Assembly: GCA_963921825.1 (NCBI GenBank)
Contig: OY997590.1
Span: 45,773,039-45,837,038, forward strand
DNA: 64,000 nucleotides
DNA from: Erodium maritimum
Taxonomy: Eukaryota > Streptophyta > Magnoliopsida > Geraniales > Geraniaceae
Reading direction: 5' to 3'
Shown here: piece by piece, positions 1 to 10,799 of the stretch
Position numbering within the stretch: the first letter of the stretch is position 1
Layout of the letters: every line of letters starts with the position of its first letter
The notes under the pieces: generated by a model
Told to the model about the DNA's origin: nothing
What the model saw: only the letters and a program-made list of their open reading frames with translations
Databases searched by the model: none
Translations under genes and position numbers: made by a program

Positions 1-543
1 TACCTTAGTATGAGGGATAAATCCCTTAGCCGTCTTTCGTGTCACTCATGTAGCCCGTCCCCAAGCCAATCCTGGCCGTTATGGAAGCCCTGTTACGGAC
101 AACGTTAGGCTCAGGTCAAACTCAGTTGTTGACTACATAGCGATCACAAAGACTCCTTGGTCTAAGGATACATGACAAGCTACAACACTGAATATGTTCA
201 TGACTTAATCTATGGCACATATTCAGGGCGGGTCGTCCAATATCATGTCCCACATGATATCTATGATCAGACTCCGAAATCCCATTCCAATGACTAACAG
301 AACGTAAGCCATAAAGAGCCATCTTTCATACTAGTCGCTTCTAGTGAAGCTTTGTTGACTAGGGACCCATCGAGTGTGATCTATCTCGATCTATGGTTCT
401 ATTCGCATGGTGGGCATAGATCAGAGCACACATCGATATATTACTCCAACACATAAGTAATATAAAGCCGCTTTAATTTTATTGCTAACGATGATATATA
501 CATTTGGACATTTAGGATTGAACTACGGGCACTAAGACTAACA
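1..543 (-). repeat. Partial Copia LTR, cut by the window edge
   Basis: This stretch aligns base for base with 10140-10682 and 16914-17456, the distal third of the LTRs of the Copia element at 8995-17456. I count about six substitutions, so it is a separate, slightly diverged copy. It ends in ACTAACA at 543 like the other LTRs. The following bases (agagctcccc) do not match the polypurine region that follows the 8995 LTR, so 544 is flanking DNA and the rest of the element, or of a solo LTR, lies to the left of the window. Orientation is inferred from the 8995 element. The short ORF here recurs in all three LTR copies and is not a gene. Confidence 0.93.
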
Positions 544-1450
544 AGAGCTCCCCCGTGCATCAGAAGATCATCGGTACCAGATCATAGTACTTGTCACCCT
601 GGATTGCAGCAAGTATACTGGGAGTGGCAAACGAAGAAGTGTCGTTAAGCACTTTGCGTGGGCTAATCAACTCGGAAGGGTCACCCGATCTGCAATTCTA
701 GTATCTTGGTAACAGGATTTTCTTGTTCTTGGCATCTGACCAAGACATCTTGGCTGACATTTTGAACTCGAAATGGAAATGGTGCTCTGAAGCTTTTCTG
801 CTGTTTGATCGAGCAAAGGAATGGTTAAACAATGTACGAGGATTCACTTGGTGGAAGGTTTCGGGTATCCCGCTTTCGAAATGGTGCATGTCAACCTTTC
901 GAGACATTGGGAGCTCATGCGGTTCGTTTTTGTTGGCCTTAAGAGATGAGACGTCCTCATTACTTGATTGCAACTTTCTCCTGTTGCAGTTGACTTCCCC
1001 GGAGGAATCGTTTACTCGAGTTATGGAGTTAGAGGGCAAGATTTTTCATGTGTTTTTGCCCAAAATTACATCGGCTGAGCTTCCAACAGTAGACAGGGTT
1101 GCAGGCTACAAAAGTGCGATGCTCTCTCAAGACAGTTCAGACTTCCTGCTCCCGGAGATTAACTTGAAGGGTAAAAATGTTGTGAAGTATTTGACTCTGG
1201 TAAGCAAGGTACCAGAATCGTCTAATTCGAGCCCAAGTCCATTTTGCGTGGGCCTCAAGGTTCACGGGCTAGGGTTTCAGCGAGTGATCTTCTACACCCG
1301 AGTAAACCAAAACGTGTGTTTTCCGTTCCTATGCTGCCCGTCGTCTTTCAGTAGATAAAGAAAATGCAGATCGAGAGAGGAAATGGAAATTAATCACGGC
1401 CAGTCAGAAACTCCTTGCAGGTTATCCCGAAACAAGTAACTTCAAGCTGG
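544..1450 (+). pseudogene. LINE ORF1 fragment, DUF4283-like RNA-binding part (outer LINE)
   Basis: The longest open segment is 723-1358 (211 codons). Its core, WWKVSGIPLSKWCMSTFRDI followed by a G-S-F-L-x-A-L-R-D-E-T stretch, has the W-x-x-x-x-G-I-P-L-x-x-W pattern of the DUF4283-like domain in plant LINE ORF1 proteins, which bind nucleic acid in the retrotransposition RNP. Upstream codons from about 630 are readable in the same sense but contain stops. After 1358 the frame shifts, and a charged tail (RLSVDKENADRERKWK, then a segment ending FKLEK) runs up to the nested insertion near 1460. The ORF1 end continues at 3476. A 5' start cannot be chosen because the element is truncated. Confidence 0.75.
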
Positions 1451-1460
1451 AAAAAATGAA

Positions 1461-3475
1461 ACCCCTGACCCCCTTGCCTCTTCCCTCCTTCATCCTCCCT
1501 CTTCTCGCCTGTTTGTCTGCAACCTGCCTCCAAGCTTCTCCCAAGATCAACCTTTTGATCTCTTCTCTGATTTTGGCACGGTGAGCCGCGCCTTTATCCC
1601 CTCCATGCTCTCCAAATCCGGAAGGCGTATCGGGTTTGTGTTCTTCCTCAACAGTTCTGATGCGGCTTCTGCGGTTGCTTCCATGCACGGTTCGTGGCTT
1701 GAGTCTGCTTGACTCATAGTGGACTTCGCTACTCGCTCTGCTCAGAGGCCGAGTCATTTACCTCCAGCCCCCTCTACTCTGCCCATCTCCAGCTCTCGGG
1801 TGACTCGTTCTGGCTCTCGCTCCTTCAAAGACGTTGTGGCCAATCCGCAGACAGCAGCGTCTCCGGAAGCTTCCCGCTCTTGCATCGGTTCCCCAAACCC
1901 CAGCAGCACGTCCCTGATTGCTTCCTCCATCATCGGAATTTTTTCGTCCGATCAGTCAGCCGCCTCAACCCGGGATGCCTTCTCTCCCTCCTTGCGCAAA
2001 CTTTTCTTTTTGGCTGAGCTTTGAAACAAGGCTTTCCTGATTACCTTTCACTCGGTTGAAGCTCTCAAGAACGTTGCCTCTGATGTTTGGGTGGAACTCC
2101 GTGCTAGCTTCGTCGATTTCTTCGTGGACGTCAAGTCAGTTTTGGATGGAGGTCGATTCCTTTGGGTCAGCTGCACATGTATCCCCCTTTCAGGATGGTC
2201 TGTGTCGACCATTCAAAGTCTTGTTGTTGCTATTGGAACCCCGATCGCCGTCTACCCTTGTTCGTCCTCCGCCTCTCGCCTGGATTCAGCTTTCGTGCTC
2301 GTGTTCTCTCGCTCCAAGCTCTTGATTAAAGCTTCAGAGATCGCATCCCATCTCGTTCCCGACCTCGTCTCGCCCCTGAAGCCTAAGCTGGATGGTCCTA
2401 ATTCGACCAAGGACTTGGCAGCCCCTTCTGGTTCGACCTCGTCCCGTAGCCCTTCAATTCCCTCGCCGAGCCTCTCTGATCGGAATTTGGCTCTCAACCC
2501 CTCTGGCTCTCCGCCGACGCGATGTTGCCCTAGTGAGTCGGAGGACGCTCTGGCTTCTTCGGAACAGGGCACGGATGATGACGGGTCTGGGTTTCTCAGG
2601 AACGTTTCTGGTGATTTACCTTCTCAGGTCGCCGTTGCCGGAGATCAGATTCTGGGCGCTGGTAGATCTCCTTTTCTGGAAGATGGAGAAGTCCTTCTCG
2701 AGGACGATGAGGTGGATGGAGTCTCGGCCGGTGCCAAGGGGCCCGGTTTCTCTGGTCCTTCCGGCGAAACTCCCGAGCACATGGATCGTCATCTCGATCC
2801 CGAACTCGACGCCTCGTTTCCTTTGCACGCGTGCCTTCGGAATCGTGTCTCTCCGGTTCTCGAAGCTTCGCGTCCCAAGACACCTCGTGACCGCAACTCT
2901 TCTTTATGTCGTAACTCTTCGTGTCCGACGTTGGCCCTTGGGCCTGGCCGGTTGGGCCTGCCTTATCCTGCTCATGGGCTGTAGAAATCTATGCAGGATC
3001 TTGGGCCCAAGCCCATTCCGGAGGCCTTGGATGCGTCCTTGGGTTTCAGGCCTTCCTCCTCAGCCGACGCGCAACCGTCATTCTCGTCTTTCATTGCTGA
3101 GATCAACTCCCCTGCTGCTCATCACGCTTCTCGCTTGCCTCGCGCTAAGAAGAAAAATAAGCGAGTTAGGAAGGATCGTCTTAAGCATCTAAAAATGCTC
3201 AAAGACGTTAGTCCTTCTCGCTCTCTTCGCAAGAAATCGGAAGCTAAGCGGGCTTGGGATTTGTGCAAGTCTTTGGGCTTCACCTCTTCGGGCAATGATC
3301 AAGACACCATCAAGCTTTTTCAGAATCTTATCTAATGTAGTCTCGCCTTTTTGGCTCGGCTATTTCTCTTGGCTTCTTTAGTCGTTCCTCTTTCTTCTTC
3401 CTCCTGTTTGTATTTCTCCTTTGGAGTCTTGCTTTCAGTGGAATAAATTTGTTATTTTTGCTGATAAAAAAAAAA
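1461..3475 (+). mobile_element. Nested ORF1-only LINE-type retroposon
   Basis: This is an insertion inside ORF1 of the outer LINE. Its right end is a run of ten A's (3466-3475). The target reads GGAAAAAATGAA on the left (1449-1460) and AAAAATTGAA on the right (3471-3480), a roughly 10-bp near-duplication. Removing the insert lets the outer ORF1 run on across the junction. The insert carries a T/C-rich leader, an ORF1 with RRM-like and DUF4283-like segments, and a T-rich 3' UTR (3336-3465) with a GAATAAAT signal near 3440. No endonuclease or RT is present. It looks like an autonomous LINE that lost ORF2, comparable to half-L1 (HAL1) elements in mammals. It would need RT in trans. Confidence 0.72.
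1573..3335 (+). pseudogene. LINE ORF1 (RRM plus DUF4283-like) of the nested retroposon
   Basis: Several plus-strand segments in changing frames form one decayed ORF1. At 1585-1720 the reading GRRIGFVFFLNSSDAASAV then MHGSWLES matches RNP1 and the last helix and strand of an RRM, with a TGA just after. A Ser/Arg-rich linker follows (1719-2024). The reading at 2091-2360 (RFLWVSCTCIPLSGW, then IGTPIAV and RLDSAFVLVFS) is the DUF4283-like domain. An acidic, Ser/Pro-rich middle follows to about 2984. The basic C-terminus (2991-3335, with RAKKKNKRVRKDRLKHLK and a final KSLGF-type segment) ends at TAA 3333-3335. An RRM in ORF1 is a known property of BNR-type plant LINEs. Frameshifts near 2025 and 2985 make it a pseudogene. 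Confidence 0.68.
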
Positions 3476-3600
3476 TTGAAGCTCTTGATTTTGAGCTGGG
3501 AGACTTTGTTGATCCAGAATTTCAGGACGATTCTGACGACCTTTGTTCGAGTGAAGGAATAGAAGTGGGGGAATCCTTCCCTACTTCCTTACCTTTTTAA
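3476..3600 (+). pseudogene. C-terminal end of outer LINE ORF1
   Basis: Directly after the nested insertion the reading IEALDFELGDFVDPEFQDD continues as an acidic tail and ends at TAA 3598-3600, thirteen bases before the first readable ORF2 codon. It joins the segment ending FKLEK at about 1455 in a compatible frame once the insertion is removed. This is the main evidence that 1461-3475 is a later insertion. Acidic C-termini are common in plant LINE ORF1 proteins, but the short length prevents a domain call. Confidence 0.6.
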
Positions 3601-3612
3601 CCGGGTGTTAAG

Positions 3613-6600
3613 GTGAAATTCATCTCCTGGAATGTAAGGGGGGTGAATGTCGTCCAGAAGAGACGGTGCATCAGGGTAGCCCTTTCTAAGCAACACCCTA
3701 ATATGGTTTTATTTCAGGAAACCAAAAGAGAAGAAATACATCCCTTTACTTTACGAAGCTATGGTTTTTTGAGTGGTTGGGAATCGGCCTTCACTCCTTC
3801 TATAGGCGCGGCAGGAGGTGTTCTACTGGTTTGGAGGACGGTAATAATTTCAGTGATCCATTCTTATAATATTGATAATGCATTGGTTTGGAAAGGATTG
3901 ATACGTGCAGAATCACTTTCCCTGACTGTCGTGAACGTCTATGCACCAAGTGAAAGTGGTGATCGGTTGGAGTTATGGAATAAACTGTCGGATGCTAGTC
4001 CGTCGTTTGATGATTGTTTATTGGTGGGCGGAGACTTTAATGCGGTTTGTGTTCGGGAAGAACGGGCCAATTGTGAGTTTTCTGAGGTTGACAGTGAGGC
4101 ATTTAGAGACCTTATTTTTGATTTAGCGCTTGTTGATTTACCGTTGAATGGTATCAGTTTCACTTGGTATGGACCCGCTTCCAAGGCCGCTCGTTTGGAT
4201 AGATTTCTGGTCTCGGCTGATCGGTTGTCTATATTCCCCAGCTTGGTTCAAAAAACGTTGCACAGGGAACTCTCTGATCATAAGCCAGTTGTCCTAGAGA
4301 CTCAGTCGATTAACTGGGGACCAAAGCCCGTGCCGTTTCTAAACGTTTGGACGTCACACCCGGATTTTTTTTGAGTTTGTTAAGACTCAATGGGACAGTT
4401 TTTTGGTTCAAGGGTAGATAAAGAAATAGCAGATCTAAACGTGGAAAACGATAATTTGGATAAGGTTATTGATGTTCGGCCTCTGACTGGGGAGGAGTGT
4501 ACTCGGAGATCTCTCCTAAAAGTCTCGTTGATTTCGAAGCATAAATTACTAGCAACGATTTGGGCACAGAAAGCCAGATTCAAATGGTTTTCGGAAGGGG
4601 AACAATGTTCAAAATTTTATCATCGCTTGGCCAATTTCAATTCCTCTCTTAAAAGGGAAACGGCTATACGGGTTGGAGAGACCCTTCTCTCAGATCCGAA
4701 CTAGATAAAAAGTGTAGCTGTTAATCATTTTCGTGAGCGGTTTGCTAGGCCGCGGGAGGCTCCGTTTCGGATACCTGCCCTTCAGTTCAAGAGTATTTCT
4801 GCGATTCAATCCTCGGATTTGGAGGCACCTTTTTCGGCTGAGGAGATCTTTAATTCGCTGTCAGAGTGTGGAAATAATAAAGCGCCCGGGCCGGACGGCT
4901 TTTCGATGTTGTTCTTTAAGTCCTGTTGGGAAGTGATTAAGGTTGATGTGTTACATTTTGCTGAGGAGTTTCATTTTTCGGTGGTTTTCGGGAAAGGTCT
5001 CAGCCCGGCCTTTATGGTTCTTATTCCAAAGATTCCATGCCCGGAAACTTTTGATGATTTCAGGCCGATTAGCCTGATATCGGGCCCTTATAAAATTGTG
5101 GCAAAATTACTGGCAAACAGGCTTAAAAAGGTCCTACCGGACTTAATAAGTGATACGTAGAGTGGTTTTATAGCGGGGAGACAACTTGTGGACGGTGTGC
5201 TCATTGCTTCAGAAGTACTACATGAAGTTAAAAAGTCTAAGAAGGAGACAGTGATACTAAAGCTTGATTTCGAAAAAGCATATGATAAGGTCAGTTGGTC
5301 TTATTTATTAGATGTGATGAGCATTATGGGTTTTTCTGAGAAGTGGAGACTGTTGATGGCTAGCTGTTTCCGAGCTAATCTGTCAGTTTTAATTAACGGG
5401 ACTCCTGGTGCTGATTTTGAAACTGAAAATGGTATCCGTCAGGGGTGTCCTCTCTCCCCCTTTTTATTCTTGCTGGCGGCTGAAGGTTTGAACCAAATGT
5501 TGTTGGATGGAATTTAGGGTGGTGATTTTAATGGAGTTGAAGTGGGACGTAATGGATTGCTTGTGTCTCATTTGCAGTTTGCAGATGATACCATCCTTTT
5601 TATTAAGGGTGAGGAGTCGGGATTGAGGAATGTGAAGTATGTATTAGATTTATTCCAAGCAGTTTCGGGCTTGAAGATAAGCTATGCAAAGTCCAAAGCG
5701 GTGTTACTGAACGGAGTGTCTTTGTCTGAAGAGCTGATTTTGTCTATTTTGGGGTGTGAGGTTTGTGATTTTCCCTTATCTTATTTAGGTTTCCAGTTGG
5801 GACTTTCCCCTAGGCGGCTCAGGTTTTGGGAGCCAGTATTTATTCGGGTGAGAAAATATCTGAATGGGTGGAAAGTGAAGACTCTGAACATTGCAGGCCG
5901 AGTGGTGTTGTTGAAATCTACTTTGGAAGCTCTTCTGGTGTTTTACATGAGTCTGTTTAAGGCCCCTAGTTCGGTGATAAAGAAGTTGGAAAGGCTGCAA
6001 CGTCGTTTCATGTGGTCGCATAGTGTGGCAAGACGCGTTATCCACAAAGTAAAATGAGATAAGGTCTGACGGCCAAGATCAGAGGGTGGGTTGGGTCTGA
6101 GAAGGCTGGAAGAGGTCAATTTGAGTCTGCTGGCTAAGTGGTTCTGGAGATTTGCTGAGGATGATACTTCCCTCTAGAAGCAACTAATTTGTGACAAATT
6201 TAGATGGGACCCAAGGGAGTGAGATCTTCTAAAGTTGGACCGGCCGAATACCTCTTTTCTTTTTGGGCACGTTATGAGCTTGGCCAGTGACCCGAGATTT
6301 CAAACACTTTTTGGAGGTCAAGGAGTTCATTGGAAAGTGGGAAATGGTGTGAGGGTGAGATTTTGGGATGATGTTTGGCTTGGAGATGAAGCTTTCCGTT
6401 TTAAATTCCCACAGTTGTTTATTGCTGCTCTTGATCAAGAAGCTTTGGTCAAGGATTACTGGAGAGAGGGACAGTGGTTGTTGGTCTATAGAAGAGACCT
6501 TTTTGTTCGAGAACTGGGTGAGGAACGGGTGCTGTAGGAGCTTCTGAACTCGTTTTGTCTGTCTGATTCTTAGGACAGGATGGTATGGGTCAAGGGACCC

Positions 6601-7215
6601 CGTTTCTCAGTGGGGGCGGTGTACATATTGATCACGCCTACGTTTGATGAGGTAAGTTGGGCGTCAGTTTTATGGGTTAAGGGGCTCCCGCCAAAATTCA
6701 GCATGTTTATGTGGTTATCTTTGCATTCGACAATCCCTACTATGTCATTTCTTGAGGCTAGAGGTTGCAGAATATCACTGAATGCTATGAGGTGTTATTT
6801 CTATAAGTCTTGCTTTGAAGACTTGGATCATCTCTTTCTCCATTGTGTGTTTTCTTGGAGACTGTGGGGTTTTTTGCATGAATGGTGGTCTATATCCTGG
6901 GTGATGCCGAACTCTTTTATGGCGACTTTTGAAGGTTGGGGGTTGGAGTCGTGTCGGGTGGGGGGTTCGACATGGTTGAAATTGTGCTACTTGACTTGCT
7001 GGAATATTTGGTTACAACGTAATGCTATAGTCTTTTGTAGCATTTCGTTGTCGGAGACAGAGGTTTTAGTCAGTGTAAAGCCACATGCTTACAGTTTACT
7101 GAGGATGGCAGGAGATCTTTTACCTGAGGCCTCTTTTGAGCAATGGACCTTGGCCCCGAGATCTTGTCTTAGGGGAAGTAGAAGGCGCAGGAGAGTTGTT
7201 GTTGGGGGAGTTTAA
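3613..7215 (+). pseudogene. LINE ORF2: endonuclease, reverse transcriptase, RVT zinc-binding domain
   Basis: ORF2 supplies the nicking endonuclease and RT for target-primed reverse transcription. The APE-type endonuclease (3613-4374) shows SWNVRG, QETK, NVYAPS, GGDFNAV, DRFLVS and SDHKPV. RT runs from about 4825 to 6057: NNKAPGPDGFS, DFRPISLIS, LKLDFEKAYDKVSW, GIRQGCPLSPFLF and the catalytic LQFADDTILF at 5573-5602. The tail (6580-7215) is an RVT zinc-binding type domain with LPPKFSMFMWL and a Cys-x-x-Tyr...HLFLHC centre, so one expected Cys is lost. Breaks: a frameshift in a T8 run near 4368, TAG at 4702, 5158 and 5515, TGA at 6055, and further stops near 6175, 6535 and 6571. It starts 13 bp after ORF1. 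Confidence 0.92.
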
Positions 7216-7333
7216 CCTTTTGTTCCTTTTGTTTCCTGTTTTTGTTTTTTTTGTAGCCTATTTAAAGGCCTTGGTTGCAGGTTTCCAGTTGGGTTCCTGT
7301 CTAATAAAATAATCGCCTATCCAAAAAAAAAAA
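7216..7333 (+). other. LINE 3' UTR and poly(A) tract
   Basis: A T-rich 3' UTR follows the ORF2 stop. Near its end are CTAATAAAATAATCGC (about 7301-7316) and a run of eleven A's at 7323-7333. This is the normal 3' boundary of a plant L1 insertion. Confidence 0.85.
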
Positions 7334-7689
7334 TATACAAATCTTTTGATGGAATGGATCCTAGATTTGGTCAGAATGTGTCCCCGACCTAATCACCCTT
7401 GGTGAATCTGATTATAATCCATTCAAAGACATCAGATTATAACAAAAAATCATATTATAATCAAACACATTAATCAAACACATTCATCAAACACATTAAT
7501 CAAACACATTCATCAAACAAATTCATCAAACATATTAATCAAACACATTAAATATTTCCTGAGCACAAAATATATTTCTCCAATATTAATTAATCCATTC
7601 AACATTCATCATTTGTAATCCAGTAGCTTAAACCAACAAATATGTTTCCAACAGTAATCCATTAAACATTTCTCTAAAAAAATATTCAG
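7334..7689. other. AT-rich intergenic segment without a visible gene
   Basis: This lies between the LINE poly(A) and the last recognisable exon of the Ulp1-like pseudogene. Apart from a 13-bp tandem repeat (7460-7550, listed separately) I see no coding segment. It probably holds the 3' end or downstream flank of the minus-strand gene. Confidence 0.5.
7460..7550. repeat. 13-bp tandem repeat, seven units
   Basis: Seven consecutive units of ATCAAACACATTA or a close variant cover 91 bp. The last base alternates A and C in the first four units; the fifth unit carries AAATTC and the sixth CATATTA. This is a minisatellite in AT-rich DNA just downstream of the Ulp1-like pseudogene. Confidence 0.92.
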
Positions 7690-8994
7690 TCATATTTGTA
7701 ATCAAGTAGCTTCTCGAACTTGTTGGCTACATCCACACATATCTTTAAACGATAAACAGGGACATGAGACTGTTCCATATAATCGATAATAGGAAATTCT
7801 TGTAGATGCAACTCACAATGCTTTAGGCAAAAAAAACCGAGTCTCCTCTGCACAATAAACGCGAATTAGTGACAATAAATATTAAGTTATAAATAAATCT
7901 TAAGATGAAAAGTGTTTATGCACACCCATACTTCAACTCCTGTTGAGGAACACCCGATGCCCTTTAATACGTCCAACTCGTCCCCGAATGCAATAATTCC
8001 CCGTGAAACATCTTCGAAGCAATGAGCATGGGTGGGATCATCACCAAAAAAGGCTTCATCATGCCGTCTAAGACAGATGCTTCTGGGACAACTCATGTAT
8101 CGCTATCATACACAAAAAGGATGCAGCGAGATACGTCCGCCACCACCATAACCCAATGTGCCACTTTTTTGTCCAGCTCCACAGGAAACTATATTTTGTC
8201 ATACCCTGCCCATGCCTTACCAGCATGCAGCGGACGATCACCTCTAACATACACCATTAAGCACTCTGGTACTTTCCATAAATCAGTGGTGCTGCATTTC
8301 ACGTGCTCTTCCTAGATTGCAATAGCAAATGTTGTGTCCAACACCACGATATCTTGTGCATAGTGCTTAGTGAAATGCTCCTGCCGCTTTCTAATTCCCA
8401 ACAGCCCATCATCCATGTGTTGCATACATGAAAGTGAATTAAATTCCTAATAAAAGTAAACTGAAAACAATGTAAATAGTAAGTAAAATTACACCTTACC
8501 TTGTCAGTCAACTTATCGTGACACCGGCGTAACAGATGGAAGTAATACCGGGTGAGCTCCCCGTAAGGTGTACGTGGAATTTTTTTTTCCTTGGCTACGT
8601 TCTTCATCCGCAGTAGTGTTCTTACATCCGAATAAACCTGGGCTGTGGATGGATCAGGTTTTAGAAGAGGGTCCAACTTCTCCAAATTGACAAGAAGTCT
8701 CCTCTTTTTGGTCTTTGTTGCTTCACTGTCATCTTTGTGTATAATAGGTTTTGGCACTTCAATCTTTGGTTCTCTCTTCCGCTTCTTTGTTGCGACGTGC
8801 TTCTTTGTTGTGACAGGCTTCTTTGGGGACATCTTGGTTCTTGTTCTTGTAGCTGACATTTCCCTCACAACAGGCAGCTCCATCTCCATCTCCATCTCTT
8901 GGTTCACATCCGGCATTTCCATTTCATCGGCATCTTTTTCAACAGGGACATCCTTTTCAATGGGGACTTCGTGTTGGGCCACTTCGTGTTGGAC
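7690..8994 (-). pseudogene. Ulp1-like (C48) protease pseudogene, C-terminal half
   Basis: Minus-strand continuation of the gene at 17457-20150 after a Copia insertion. The linker resumes at 8994 (HEVAQHEVPIEKDVPVEKD) and leads into a Lys-rich stretch and a conserved exon ending YYFHLLRRCHDKLTDK (about 8500). After an apparent intron, HMDDGLLGIRKRQEHF (about 8375-8420) begins the Ulp1-like catalytic region. It contains KVAHWVMVVADVSRCILFVY with the catalytic His, and a likely catalytic Asp in the YDSD that follows (about 8100-8170). In-frame stops lie at 8312-8314 (TAG), 8189-8191 (TAG) and 8093-8095 (TGA). In the last exon (about 7690-7845) the region where the catalytic Cys is expected (minus strand, about 7829-7843) is out of frame. 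Such genes encode SUMO-protease-like proteins often carried by MULE or CACTA transposons. This copy is dead. Confidence 0.82.
8990..8994. repeat. Copia target-site duplication, left copy (TGGAC)
   Basis: TGGAC directly precedes the LTR at 8995 and recurs directly after the other LTR at 17457-17461. A five-base duplication is standard for LTR retrotransposons and proves the two halves of the Ulp1-like gene were once contiguous. Confidence 0.95.
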
Positions 8995-10682
8995 TGTTGG
9001 GTCTCGAGGTAGGGTTGGAGATGAACCAACTCGCAGCGGAAAATCAATGAAAACCAAGAGACAATTAGAACCATGAAACAACTAACAAAGAATGGATTAA
9101 CAAGAGAAAAATTCAGCACTAGTTCATACCAAAACAAGAACACCGGTTAACGAATGATTGGCTTGAGTCTCCAAGACTCCTACGTATCCACATGGGAATC
9201 AAAGCCACGTAGTTCTTCTCTTTGAGGACTCAAGAACACAAACATGGAGGTGGAAACTAGCCAAACCCGAAATGGCCATGGAAGAGGGAGAGAAAATGTG
9301 TTTCCTATTCTTGTCTTGTTTTTGTTATGTTGAAAAAAGATGACTTGAACATAACAAAACCCATACTTGTCCAACTAAAGGCATGGGACAAGTATGGTGT
9401 CAAGTAAGGTGTAAATAGGACAAAGTATGGCAAGACAAGATTGGGTTAGGTGGTGAATCACCAACACCTTAATCCTTGTCTTGCTTACTTAGTACTAATT
9501 AATCAAGACTTGATTAATTAGTTCCATGGGCCTTGGTTGCATGGGCCTTTCATGGGCCTCTTGGAACATGGCCCATGGCCATTTCCAACGAGGTCCCGTG
9601 ATTCGCTCATCGCCTCCAAGCCTTCCATACCGGAAATGTCCAACATTATCCGACGCGATCAATCCCAAGACTCCAAGCCTTGTCTCGATCCGTAAAGTCC
9701 TATTCACTTACGGGCACATGACCCAAAACCCAGTTTTGGTCATATCCCGAGACAACTCCCTTTTGGCCATTCTCCATATATGTGTCAATGAGTTTCATCC
9801 TCCGGTGTGACCCTTAGGTTTATGCATGTCAATAGATCAACGTAAAATCCCATTTTACTTGATCCTATTTAAGTGGCAACTAACGAGACTTTAGTATTGC
9901 CTGACACTGCATAGCGAATCGACCCTGTCGATTCTAACCTTTCCGTCGTCCCTGTCATTATCCTTTTATCTCCGATATCCTGATTGAGATAAGGCATAGA
10001 GCCGTCATCCTTATTATTCTCAATCACCGTTCCTTGATATGTGAGATGACTGAAGATATGATACCCAGTATCATGTGCATGGCCATGCTATTCTTCCAGT
10101 CACTCTCGATCAAGCGGCCGAGAACCGATATCTTTCCCATACCTTAGTATGAGGGATAAATCCCTTAGCCGTCTTTCGTGTCACTCATGTAGCCCGTCCC
10201 CAAGCCAATCCTGGCCGTTATGGAAGCCCTGTTACGGACAACGTTAGGCTCAGGTCAAACTCAGTTTTTGACTACATAGCGATCACAAAGACTCCTTGGT
10301 CTAAGGATACATGACAAGCTACAACACTGAATATGTTCATGACTTAATCTATGGCACATATTCAGGGCGGGTCGTCCAATATCATGTCCCACATGATATC
10401 TATGATCAGACTCCGGAATCCCATTCCAACGACTAACAGAACGTAAGCCATAAAGAGCCATCTTTCATACTAGTCGCTTCTAGTGAAGCTTTGTTGACTA
10501 GGGACCCATCGAGTGTGATCTATCTCGATCTATGGTTCTATTCGCATGGTGGGCATAGATCAGAGCACACGTCGATATATTACTCCAACACGTAAGTAAT
10601 ATAAAGCCGCTTTAATTTTATTGCTAACGATGATATGTACATTTGGACATTTAGGATTGAACTACGGGCACTAAGACTAACA
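8995..10682 (-). repeat. Copia 3' LTR (1688 bp)
   Basis: In plus coordinates it starts TGTTGGGTCTCGAGG and ends GACTAACA; on the element's strand it runs TGTTAGTC to CCCAACA. It is almost identical to 15769-17456. It is the 3' LTR because the polypurine tract lies at its internal edge (10683 onward). Short ORFs inside it recur in both LTRs and are not genes. Confidence 0.95.
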
Positions 10683-10698
10683 ATCTCCCACTTGCCCT
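10683..10698 (-). other. Copia polypurine tract
   Basis: On the minus strand the sequence next to the 3' LTR reads AGGGCAAGTGGGAGAT, a purine-rich stretch directly upstream of the LTR's TGTTAG. This is the expected plus-strand primer site of a Copia element. Confidence 0.85.
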
Positions 10699-10799
10699 AG
10701 TTCTAATCTAAACTCCAATATGTCCCCATCGACTTTACATGTCTAACATGTTCAGGCAGTGACACTGCCTTAGTCAAAGGGTTGGCTATGTTATCATCT

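Larger units (their letters stand above)
544..7333 (+). mobile_element. L1-type LINE retrotransposon, 5'-truncated and interrupted
   Basis: Plant L1-type LINE read on the plus strand: ORF1 remnants (544 to about 1460, and 3476-3600), ORF2 (3613-7215), a short 3' UTR with AATAAAAT-like signals near 7303 and a poly(A) tract at 7323-7333. ORF1 is split by another retroposon at about 1461-3475. The 5' end abuts a Copia LTR at 543, so neither the true 5' end nor a target-site duplication can be recovered. Both ORFs carry several stops and frameshifts, so the copy is dead. The ORF1 type (DUF4283-like) and the ORF2 RVT zinc-binding tail suggest the BNR-type L1 subclade described from beet; that lineage call is inference. 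Confidence 0.9.

Noticed and set aside
2252..2883. Minus-strand ORFs within the nested LINE
   Set aside because: They are antisense shadows of the ORF1 reading, which has RRM and DUF4283-like motifs in the plus sense.
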